A stretch of 10,520 nt of DNA from contig CANROI010000036.1 of NCBI GenBank assembly GCA_947632165.1, forward strand, positions 1 through 10,520, read 5' to 3'. Numbering within the stretch: the first letter of the stretch is position 1; each line of letters starts with the position of its first letter. Shown in pieces: positions 1 through 5,746 of this stretch. The position numbers and the translations under genes are program-made. This DNA comes from an uncultured Clostridia bacterium. Lineage in GTDB: Bacteria; Bacillota; Clostridia; Christensenellales; Borkfalkiaceae. The notes under the pieces were generated by a model. The model was not told the DNA's origin, ran no database searches, and was given only the letters and a program-made list of their open reading frames with translations.

Positions 1-1
1 C

Positions 2-160
2 GGGTTCTACGGCGAGATCGTCTATACCGACCGCTACGGCAACGTCTATGAAGGCTACTACCGCACGGACGACAACCGCACGGTCACCCTCTACACCTAT
101 GACGGCACGGGGACCGTGATCTCCTTCCGCATCGACGGCGACACCTTCGAAGTGATCTGA
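2..160 (+). CDS. C-terminal fragment of an unrecognised protein
   Basis: An open frame enters from the left edge and ends at TGA 158-160, leaving 52 residues. The fragment is rich in Tyr, Thr, Asp and Gly (for example GFYGEIVYTDRYGN and the ending GDTFEVI), with alternating polar and hydrophobic residues that suggest a beta-strand-rich domain. I do not recognise a family, and the start lies outside the window. That this is the true frame is supported by codon use (GGC, ATC, GAC, CGC) like the other genes here and by an intrinsic terminator 26 nt after the stop. A secreted or surface role would be a guess. Confidence 0.6.
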   Translation, partial: GFYGEIVYTDRYGNVYEGYYRTDDNRTVTLYTYDGTGTVISFRIDGDTFEVI

Positions 161-186
161 CCACGGCAATATGTAAAAAAATTACA

Positions 187-220
187 CCTGTCAAGTAAAA
201 ATGCTTGACAGGCGTTTTTT
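187..220 (+). terminator. Intrinsic terminator of the upstream gene, overlapping the ylxM promoter
   Basis: A perfect 9-bp stem, CCTGTCAAG (187-195) with CTTGACAGG (204-212), encloses an 8-nt loop and is followed, after two bases, by six T residues (215-220). An A-run (about 175-181) precedes it, so it could also stop transcription weakly on the other strand. The right arm contains the -35 hexamer of the ylxM promoter, so terminator and promoter share DNA. Confidence 0.85.
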
Positions 221-262
221 CTTGCGCTATAATGGGGAGGATGTCAAGGGAATCCACTTGAC
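190..262. repeat. Two identical dyads GTCAAG-N8-CTTGAC flanking the ylxM promoter
   Basis: The dyad GTCAAG-N8-CTTGAC occurs at 190-209 and again at 243-262. Both have the same half-sites and the same 8-nt spacing, and the copies are 53 bp apart (about five helical turns). The match extends to a T before each left half and GG two bases after each right half. The first copy covers the -35 box and doubles as a terminator stem. The second lies at about +3 to +23 of the transcript and would form a 5'-end hairpin just before the ylxM ribosome-binding site (GGGAG, 263-267). A paired operator is the natural reading; an RNA element is the alternative. Confidence 0.6.
205..233 (+). promoter_or_regulatory. 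Consensus SigA promoter for ylxM-ffh-rpsP-khpA
   Basis: TTGACA (205-210) and TATAAT (228-233) are separated by exactly 17 bp, a perfect match to the housekeeping consensus. Transcription would start near 240, giving a leader of about 35 nt before the ylxM start. The -35 box is part of the terminator stem at 187-212. Confidence 0.9.
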
Positions 263-274
263 GGGAGAAAAAAT

Positions 275-697
275 ATGCCGTTTGCAACGCTGAAGGGGAA
301 CGCCGTCCAAGCGCCCCGTGTCAAGGATCTCGGATATCTGCAGCTCTGGGACTGTTACGGCGGCCTCCTCACCGACAACCAGCGGGAGATCTGCGAGGAA
401 TACTATGTGCTCGATCTGTCCCTGTCGGAGATCGCCGAAGAGAGGGGCGTGAGCAAGCAGAGCGTTTCGGAAGTGCTCAAAACGAGCAGGGAGCTGCTCG
501 ACCGGTACGAGGAGAAGCTGCATCACAGCGAGCAGAACCGGGAATATTCCCTTGCGGTCTCGCTCATGATGACGCGGGTGACGCGGGCGCTCGAAGCGTT
601 CAAGGGGGAACACCCCGAATTTTCGTCCGAGATGGACGAGATCATCGGCATGGTCGTCGTCGGCGAAGAGATCGACCTCGGCCGAGAGGAGTCATAA
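275..697 (+). CDS. ylxM: YlxM, HTH protein associated with the signal recognition particle
   Basis: This 140-residue protein matches the YlxM/p13 family. The core LQLWDCYGGLLTDNQ followed by a helix-turn-helix (about residues 48-72: LSLSEIAEERGVSKQSVSEV) resembles sigma-factor region 4. Family members are encoded just upstream of ffh and in streptococci have been linked to SRP function. The start at 275 has GGGAG at 263-267, seven bases upstream. Compared with typical YlxM proteins (about 110 residues) it carries roughly 18 extra N-terminal residues before the conserved core and an acidic C-terminal tail; no later ATG fits. The stop TAA is followed directly by the ffh ATG, so the two are translationally linked. 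A role in regulating its own promoter is only a possibility. Confidence 0.92.
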   Translation: MPFATLKGNAVQAPRVKDLGYLQLWDCYGGLLTDNQREICEEYYVLDLSLSEIAEERGVSKQSVSEVLKTSRELLDRYEEKLHHSEQNREYSLAVSLMMTRVTRALEAFKGEHPEFSSEMDEIIGMVVVGEEIDLGREES

Positions 698-2017
698 ATG
701 GCGCTGTTCGGTTCGCTCTCGGAGCGACTCAATCACATTTTCAGCAAGCTGACAAAGCGGGGGAAGCTCACCGAGCTCGAGATCCGTCAGGCCATGCGCG
801 AAGTGCGCGTCGCCCTTCTCGAGGCGGACGTCAACATCCGCGTCGCGAAGGATTTCATCGCCTCGGTCTCCGAAAAAGCGGTCGGCCAGCAGGTGCTCGA
901 GTCGCTCAATCCCGCGCAGCAGGTCATCAAGATCGTCAACGACGAACTCATCGCGCTCATGGGCTCGGGCAATTCCAAGCTCGAAGTCGCGCCCAAGCCG
1001 CCCACGGTCATCATGATGTGCGGGCTCCAGGGCGCCGGCAAGACGACGATGTGCGCCAAGCTCGCCGTGCAGCTCAAAAAGCAGGGCAAGCGGCCCCTCC
1101 TTGTCGCCTGCGATATCTACCGTCCCGCGGCGATCGACCAGCTCAAGATCGTGGGGCAGAAGGCGGAGGCGGAAGTGTTCGAAAAGGGCACGCAGGATCC
1201 GCCCAAAACCGCGAAGCAGGCCGTGGAATATGCGGGCCGCATGGGCTTCGATACCGTCGTCATCGATACCGCCGGGCGGCTCCACATCGACGAAAAGCTC
1301 ATGCAGGAGCTCGAAGAGATCAAAAAAGCGGTGGACGTCACCGAGATCCTGCTCACGGTGGACGCCATGACGGGGCAGGACGCGGTGAACGTCGCAGAGA
1401 CCTTCAACTCCCGCGTCGGGGTGACGGGCGTGATCCTCACCAAGCTCGACGGCGATACCCGCGGCGGCGCATGCCTCTCCATCAAGGCGGTCACGGGCAA
1501 GCCCATCAAGTTCATCGGCGTAGGGGAGAAGTTGACCGATCTCGAGCCCTTCTATCCCGACCGCATGGCGAGCCGCATTCTCGGCATGGGCGATGTTCTG
1601 TCCCTCATCGAGAAGGCGCAGGAGGCGGTCACCGAACAGCAGGCGAAGGAACTCGAGCGCAAGATGCGCGAGAATTCGTTCACGCTCACAGACTATCTCG
1701 CGCAGTTCGACGCGCTCAAAAAGATGGGCGGCGCGGGCGCGCTCATGAATATGCTCCCCGGCGCGGGCAAACTCAGGCTCCGCGAAGAGGATATCGACGA
1801 GAGAAGGATCGAGCGCGTGAAGGCGATCATCCTCTCGATGACGCCACGCGAACGGGATAACCCGCAGATCATCAACTCCTCGCGCAAACGCAGGATCGCC
1901 CTCGGCTCGGGCACGAGCGTGCAGGAGGTCAACCAACTTCTGAAGCAGTTCGAGCAGACGAAGGAGCTGATGAAGCGGATGAAGGGCGGAAAGGGACGGA
2001 TGCGGTTCCCGTTCTGA
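698..2017 (+). CDS. ffh: Signal recognition particle GTPase Ffh (SRP54)
   Basis: The product (439 residues, normal for Ffh) is the protein subunit of the signal recognition particle. It binds signal sequences of nascent membrane and secreted proteins and delivers ribosomes to FtsY. The N domain (about 1-90) precedes the G domain, with P-loop GLQGAGKTT (109-117), DTAGR (190-194) and TKLDGDTRGG (248-257). The M domain (about 300-439) holds methionine-rich helices and the SRP-RNA-binding segment SSRKRRIALGSG (394-405). ATG 698 abuts the ylxM stop, with GAGAGGAG at 684-691 as ribosome-binding site. Neither ftsY nor an SRP RNA gene is seen in the window. All key motifs are intact. Confidence 0.98.
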   Translation: MALFGSLSERLNHIFSKLTKRGKLTELEIRQAMREVRVALLEADVNIRVAKDFIASVSEKAVGQQVLESLNPAQQVIKIVNDELIALMGSGNSKLEVAPKPPTVIMMCGLQGAGKTTMCAKLAVQLKKQGKRPLLVACDIYRPAAIDQLKIVGQKAEAEVFEKGTQDPPKTAKQAVEYAGRMGFDTVVIDTAGRLHIDEKLMQELEEIKKAVDVTEILLTVDAMTGQDAVNVAETFNSRVGVTGVILTKLDGDTRGGACLSIKAVTGKPIKFIGVGEKLTDLEPFYPDRMASRILGMGDVLSLIEKAQEAVTEQQAKELERKMRENSFTLTDYLAQFDALKKMGGAGALMNMLPGAGKLRLREEDIDERRIERVKAIILSMTPRERDNPQIINSSRKRRIALGSGTSVQEVNQLLKQFEQTKELMKRMKGGKGRMRFPF

Positions 2018-2038
2018 CCACGGCAGGAACTCGGAAAA

Positions 2039-2057
2039 AAGCCGCCGGGCGCGGCTT
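2039..2057. repeat. Hairpin between ffh and rpsP
   Basis: A perfect inverted repeat, AAGCCGC (2039-2045) with GCGGCTT (2051-2057) and a 5-nt loop, lies in the 75-bp gap between ffh and rpsP. On the plus strand it is followed by A residues, so it should not terminate the operon. On the minus strand it is followed by six T residues, the arrangement of an intrinsic terminator for antisense transcription. It could also act as an mRNA processing or stability element that adjusts S16 output relative to Ffh. Confidence 0.5.
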
Positions 2058-2092
2058 AAAAATCGGAAAATAAAATCGGAGGATTCACTATT

Positions 2093-2386
2093 ATGGTAAA
2101 AATGAGATTGGTGAGAATGGGCGACAAGAAGAGCCCCGTCTACCGCATCGTCGTTGTCGACGCGAGAAAAGCCGCGACCGGCGAGTACATCGACAAGATC
2201 GGTTTCTACGATCCCAAGTCCACCCCCGTCACCCTGACGGTCGACGTCGAGAAGGCGAAGGATTGGATCGCGAAGGGCGTTCAGCCCACCGAGACGGTCA
2301 AGTCTCTGCTGGTGCAGACGGGCGCGCTCGAGAAGCCGACGAAGCTCTCCGCTCCCAAGACCAAGGGCAAGAAAAAGAAGAAGTAA
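2093..2386 (+). CDS. rpsP: Small ribosomal subunit protein bS16
   Basis: The 97-residue product begins MVKMRLVRMGDKKSPVYRIV and contains IGFYDP, the hallmark of S16, which helps assemble the 30S subunit. The core ends near residue 82; the rest is a lysine-rich tail finishing in five lysines, making it a little longer than many S16 proteins (about 80-90). GGAGGA at 2078-2083, nine bases before ATG 2093, supports the start. It lies 75 bp downstream of ffh and 58 bp upstream of khpA, in the arrangement common in Bacillota. Confidence 0.97.
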   Translation: MVKMRLVRMGDKKSPVYRIVVVDARKAATGEYIDKIGFYDPKSTPVTLTVDVEKAKDWIAKGVQPTETVKSLLVQTGALEKPTKLSAPKTKGKKKKK

Positions 2387-2444
2387 TCGGTCACGGGTCC
2401 CGTTCCGCACGGAATTTCAAGCGTGAATGATTTCGGAGGTTTTT

Positions 2445-2681
2445 ATGTTAGAGCTAATCAAATATATCGTAGAGACCTTTGCCGAGGACAAGGAGCATCT
2501 CGAATATCAGGTGGAGGAGACGGACGACGCAATCAACGTCACCGTGCTGCTCTCCGATTCGGATATGGGCAAAGTCATCGGCAAACAGGGCAAGATCGCG
2601 AAGGCGCTTCGCACGCTCGTGCGCTGCAAGACGCCCAAGGACAGCAAGAAGTACAACGTAGAGATTAAAGAGCTGGCTTAA
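2445..2681 (+). CDS. khpA: KH-domain RNA-binding protein KhpA
   Basis: The product (78 residues) is a single KH domain with the RNA-contacting GxxG loop in VIGKQGKIAKALR (GKQG at 46-49). KhpA proteins (also YlqC) bind many RNAs, often with KhpB/Jag, and influence cell elongation and division in some Gram-positives. I chose ATG 2445 because GGAGG (2435-2439) lies five bases upstream and the sequence then begins MLELIKYIVE, the usual KhpA start; an in-frame ATG at 2427 overlaps no good ribosome-binding site and would add six atypical residues. The gene ends the operon: a large palindrome follows 10 bp after the stop, and the usual followers rimM, trmD and rplS are missing. Confidence 0.95.
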   Translation: MLELIKYIVETFAEDKEHLEYQVEETDDAINVTVLLSDSDMGKVIGKQGKIAKALRTLVRCKTPKDSKKYNVEIKELA

Positions 2682-2691
2682 AAGCCGCCTT

Positions 2692-2735
2692 TCAAGCGCG
2701 AAGCCGCCGGGGATCCCCGGCGGCTTCGCGCTTGA
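2692..2735. repeat. Perfect 44-bp palindrome after khpA, likely transcription terminator
   Basis: The two 22-nt arms (2692-2713 and 2714-2735) are exact reverse complements with no spacer; the centre is GGGGATCCCC. In RNA the arms would fold into a very stable GC-rich stem 10 nt after the khpA stop. No T-run follows on either strand, so it is not a textbook intrinsic terminator; it may stop polymerase by stem strength alone, protect the mRNA 3' end, or do so for transcripts from both sides. Confidence 0.75.
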
Positions 2736-2810
2736 TCCGCCCGGGAGGCTCCGCAAGGGCCGACTTTCCCGCATGCGGCGATAAAATTTTGTTCCGAAGC
2801 GCTTGAAGGC

Positions 2811-2839
2811 TTGCAAATATGGCCAAAATATGGTAAAAT
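2811..2839 (+). promoter_or_regulatory. Likely promoter for the flavodiiron-rubredoxin operon
   Basis: TTGCAA (2811-2816) and TAAAAT (2834-2839) are 17 bp apart, a reasonable SigA match placed 27 bp before the flavodiiron protein start. The stretch after the palindrome also holds short palindromes (CCGCATGCGG 2769-2778 and AAGCGCTT 2797-2804) that could be regulatory, but they are short enough to arise by chance. Confidence 0.55.
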
Positions 2840-2865
2840 CTGAAAAAACCCATGGAGTGATCCTT

Positions 2866-4089
2866 ATGCATAACGTTGTTTCTGTTTCCGAAGATCTTTT
2901 CTATGTCGGCGGGAGCGATCGCAGGATCGCGCTCTTCGAGAACGCGTATCCCGTTCCCCGCGGCGTATCCTATAATTCGTACCTGCTGCTCGACGAGAAG
3001 ACCGTGCTCTTCGATACGGTCGATCCCTCCGTTGCCGATCTCTATCTCGAGAACGTTGCATACGCCCTGCGCGGCAGGAAGCTCGATTATCTCGTCGTCC
3101 ATCACATGGAGCCCGACCATTCCGCCACATTTCTGCGCCTTGTCCGCACCTATCCGGAGGCGAAGATCGTCTGCAGCGCCAAGGCCGCGCAGATGATGCG
3201 GAACTTCTTCCCCTTCGAGGGGCAGAACGTTCTGACCGTGAAGGAGGGGGACGTCCTCGGAACGGGCAAACATTCCCTCACCTTTATTGCGGCGCCCATG
3301 GTCCATTGGCCGGAGGTGCTCTTCTCCTTCGATACCACGGCAGGCATCCTCTTTTCCGCGGACGCCTTCGGCACATTCGGTGCGCTCGGCGGGAGCATCT
3401 TTGCCGACGAAGTGCGGTTCGAGCGGGACTTCCTCGACGACGCCCGCCGCTACTACTTCAACATCGTCGGAAAGTACGGTGCGCAGGTGCAGGCAGTGCT
3501 TGCAAAGGCCTCGGGGCTCGCGATCAATCTGATCTGCCCGCTGCACGGCCCCGTCTGGCGGAAGGATCTCGCTTGGTATCTGAAGTACTATGACCTCTGG
3601 AGCCGCTACGAGCCCGAGGAGCGGGGGGTGGCCGTCTTTTACGGCACCATCCACGGCCACACGGCGAACGCGGCGGAAATTTTGGCCGCGGCGATCTCGC
3701 AGGGCGGCGCGCTCGTCAAGGTATTCGACGTCTCCAAGACCGAGCTCTCGGAGCTCCTCGCCGAGGCGTTCCGCTATTCCCATCTCGTGTTCGCCTGCGC
3801 AACGCAGAACAACGGGATCTTCCTCAATATGGAGCATCTGCTCTGCGATCTGAGGGCGCACGGCTTCCGGAACCGCAGCTATGCGATCGTGGAGAACGGC
3901 TCCTGGTCGCCTCAGGCGGGCACGCTGATGGAAGCGGAGATTGCGCAGTGGAAGGGTATGAAGCAGCTCGGCAGCAAGGTCACGGTCCTCTCCTCGGTCA
4001 AACAGGAGCAGGCGGCGGAGCTTTGGGAGCTCGGCAGGATCCTCGCCGAGGACGTCTCGGGGTCCCGCACGGAAATCGAAAACAAATAA
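2866..4089 (+). CDS. Flavodiiron protein (FprA family), O2/NO reductase
   Basis: This 407-residue product is an A-type flavoprotein: a metallo-beta-lactamase-like diiron domain (about 1-250) joined to a flavodoxin-like FMN domain (about 253-395). The diiron ligands are visible: H80, E82, D84 and H85 in HHMEPDHSA, H147 in MVHWPE, D166 in FSADAFG and H227 in PLHGPVW. The FMN domain opens VAVFYGTIHGHT. Such enzymes reduce O2 to water and/or NO to N2O in the cytoplasm of anaerobes, usually with electrons from rubredoxin, which is encoded 25 bp downstream. ATG 2866 is preferred over an in-frame ATG at 2803 because GGAG (2854-2857) precedes it, the family start (MHNVVSVSEDLFYVGG) begins there, and the promoter lies inside the extension. 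Whether O2 or NO is preferred cannot be told. Confidence 0.93.
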   Translation: MHNVVSVSEDLFYVGGSDRRIALFENAYPVPRGVSYNSYLLLDEKTVLFDTVDPSVADLYLENVAYALRGRKLDYLVVHHMEPDHSATFLRLVRTYPEAKIVCSAKAAQMMRNFFPFEGQNVLTVKEGDVLGTGKHSLTFIAAPMVHWPEVLFSFDTTAGILFSADAFGTFGALGGSIFADEVRFERDFLDDARRYYFNIVGKYGAQVQAVLAKASGLAINLICPLHGPVWRKDLAWYLKYYDLWSRYEPEERGVAVFYGTIHGHTANAAEILAAAISQGGALVKVFDVSKTELSELLAEAFRYSHLVFACATQNNGIFLNMEHLLCDLRAHGFRNRSYAIVENGSWSPQAGTLMEAEIAQWKGMKQLGSKVTVLSSVKQEQAAELWELGRILAEDVSGSRTEIENK

Positions 4090-4114
4090 TGGAATCATAA
4101 AGGAGATATCGGTT

Positions 4115-4273
4115 ATGGCGAAATTTGTATGCAATGTCTGCGGCTATGTCTATGACGAAGAGATGGGCGATCCCGATAACGGCATCGCTCCCGGCACCAA
4201 GTGGGAGGACGTCCCCGACGACTTCACCTGTCCGCTCTGCGGGGTGGGGAAAGAGGACTTCTCCAAGGAGTGA
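4115..4273 (+). CDS. Rubredoxin
   Basis: A small gene of 52 codons plus stop encodes a rubredoxin with the two iron-binding loops CNVCG (C6, C9) and CPLCG (C39, C42), and the typical core YVYDEEMGDPDNGI and GTKWEDVPDDF. Rubredoxins carry single electrons on an Fe(Cys)4 centre. The gene lies 25 bp behind the flavodiiron protein with its own AAGGAG site (4100-4105), so it is the probable electron donor for it in a rubredoxin oxidoreductase-type chain. No NADH:rubredoxin oxidoreductase is present in the window. Length is normal for the family. Confidence 0.97.
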   Translation: MAKFVCNVCGYVYDEEMGDPDNGIAPGTKWEDVPDDFTCPLCGVGKEDFSKE

Positions 4274-4296
4274 TGCTTCGCTCCGGAACTTGAAAG

Positions 4297-4338
4297 GCGC
4301 GCCGCGCGCGGTTCCCCGCGCGCGGCGCGCTTTTTTTT
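4297..4338 (+). terminator. Strong intrinsic terminator after rubredoxin
   Basis: A perfect 15-bp stem made only of G and C (4297-4311 with 4316-4330) closes on a TTCC loop and is followed by eight T residues (4331-4338). It ends the flavodiiron-rubredoxin operon and sits between it and the convergent PstS-like gene. On the minus strand only a short CTTT follows, so it would act less well in that direction. Confidence 0.93.
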
Positions 4339-4352
4339 CACGGTAATGCGGC

Positions 4353-5558
4353 TCACGCGTCCGCGCGGTCGCTCCATGCGGGCGCATACCCCGCGGCTTT
4401 GACGAGGGTCTGCCCCTCTTCGGAGCGCGCCCAATCGAGGAAGGCGTTCACCTCCCTCGTATGCGCCCCCTTGCGCAGGACCATATAGAAGGGCATCAGG
4501 ATGGGATATGTGCCGTTTTGCACATTTTCCACGGTCGGCGTCACGCCGTTCACACGAAAGAGCTTGATGTTTCTGTTCTGCACGATCCCGTCCGCATATT
4601 GCCGGAAGGAGAAACCCATCGCGCCGCGGTGGTTGTGATAGTCGGCGACCTCTTCGATGATCCCCCACATCAGGGAGTTCACAAGCTCGCCCGGCGCCTT
4701 CATGAGCGGGGTTTCCCCCATAAATTCGACGAGCGCCGTCTGGCTGCCGCTGCCGCTGTTCCGCTGGTAGGGCAGGATCTTCGTATCCTCGCCGCCCAGC
4801 TCTTTCCAATCGGTGATCTCCCCCGCGTAGATCCGTCTGATCTGCTCCGCCGTGAGGTCGTCCACCGGGTTTTTGACGTTGGTGAAGAACACGAACCCCT
4901 CCAGCCCGAGGGGGATAAATTCGAACTCCACGCCCTCCAGATCCGCCAGCTCCTTCTGCTGCGCGTCGGGTGCGAACGCGAAGAGGATGTCCGTCTCCCC
5001 ATAGATCAGCCGCTCGTATCCGCGCACGGTGTTGTGGTATTGGTAGGGGCTGTCCGGATGGTTGAGCGCGGGGATGTCGGAGGGATAGGTCGCCTCCACG
5101 AATGCGGAATAGAGCGGGAAGAAGGCCGCCGCGCCGTCCACGGCGGGCAGGTCGTCCCCTTGCCGAAAGCGGAGCGACGCCTCTTTTTTGAGCCGCGGGA
5201 TCTGCGACTCGGGCCGGAAGGCGAGGTAGAGGGAGGTATCGATGTTGCTGTTGTCCACCACGATGATGGAATCGAGGTAGGCATTGTAGCCGATGCAGCT
5301 GCAGAGGGCGACGGCCCATGCGAGAAGGAGCGCGAGCGCGCCGAGCAGGGTGAATCTGCGCGGCTTCCGGAAGGGGAGCGCGAGCCCTATGGCGGCGACG
5401 CCGAGCGCCGCGATCAGCACGAATGAGCAGTAGTAGAGGTTCAGCTCCAAAAATCGTCCGAAGATCATTGCGAACAGAAATCCCGCGAAGGCGAGGAGGC
5501 CGAGCAGTACGGCCGAGACGGCCGCCCACAGCGCGGCAGAGAGGGGATTGCGATCCAT
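4353..5558 (-). CDS. PstS-like phosphate-binding protein with a three-helix membrane anchor
   Basis: The 401-residue product has two parts. Residues 1-95 hold three strongly hydrophobic segments (about 9-33, 40-63, 69-91) predicted to span the membrane. Residues about 97-400 form a PstS-like periplasmic-binding domain: LPAVDGAAAFFPLYSAF (138-153), FVFFTNVKNPVDDLT, IYAGEITDW (243-251) and YQRNSGSGSQTALVEFM (264-280) match the phosphate-binding family. The start at 5558 has AAGGAGGA (5563-5570 on this strand); a longer frame up to 5669 lacks such support. Most PstS proteins are lipoproteins or soluble; here neither a lipobox nor a cleavable signal is evident. No pstC, pstA, pstB or phoU is nearby. 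A role in phosphate capture or sensing at the outer membrane face is inferred; the ligand is not proven. Confidence 0.82.
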   Translation of the reverse strand: MDRNPLSAALWAAVSAVLLGLLAFAGFLFAMIFGRFLELNLYYCSFVLIAALGVAAIGLALPFRKPRRFTLLGALALLLAWAVALCSCIGYNAYLDSIIVVDNSNIDTSLYLAFRPESQIPRLKKEASLRFRQGDDLPAVDGAAAFFPLYSAFVEATYPSDIPALNHPDSPYQYHNTVRGYERLIYGETDILFAFAPDAQQKELADLEGVEFEFIPLGLEGFVFFTNVKNPVDDLTAEQIRRIYAGEITDWKELGGEDTKILPYQRNSGSGSQTALVEFMGETPLMKAPGELVNSLMWGIIEEVADYHNHRGAMGFSFRQYADGIVQNRNIKLFRVNGVTPTVENVQNGTYPILMPFYMVLRKGAHTREVNAFLDWARSEEGQTLVKAAGYAPAWSDRADA

Positions 5559-5686
5559 AGGATCCTCCTTATCGGTAGTCTTTGTTATTACAACGCTCGG
5601 GAGGGGCGGATCGTCCCGCCGGATCCCGAAAAATCCCCGAAAATTTCCGCCGCACAAAAAAATTGTCATAATAAACGGTTACAGGG

Positions 5687-5715
5687 TTGACAAGTTGCGC
5701 CGAAAACCGTATAAT
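5687..5715 (+). promoter_or_regulatory. Consensus SigA promoter for the SDR-EFR1 operon
   Basis: TTGACA (5687-5692) and TATAAT (5710-5715) have a 17-bp spacer, a perfect consensus. The start codon lies about 25 nt after the expected transcription start. An inverted repeat TTGTCA (5663-5668) / TGACAA (5688-5693) overlaps the -35 box. For the divergent PstS-like gene I see TATTAT on the minus strand (5668-5673) but no convincing -35 partner. Confidence 0.85.
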
Positions 5716-5746
5716 TTTATTTGACTGTGCACAAAAGAGGCATCTT

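Noticed and set aside
187..262. CRISPR-like repeat unit from the two similar dyads
   Set aside because: Only two short copies, each palindromic and tied to promoter positions; no array or cas gene.
692..2410. 572-codon open frame on the minus strand opposite ffh and rpsP
   Set aside because: It lies wholly opposite well-identified genes, has a composition of Arg, Leu, Asp and His expected from the reverse of GC-rich codons, and no recognisable domain. It is a shadow frame.
2692..4134. 480-codon minus-strand frame opposite the flavodiiron gene
   Set aside because: The plus-strand gene shows all flavodiiron ligands; the minus frame has no motif and runs through the palindrome.
4461..5426. 321-codon plus-strand frame opposite the PstS-like gene
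   Set aside because: The minus-strand product has clear membrane helices and PstS motifs; the plus frame has neither.
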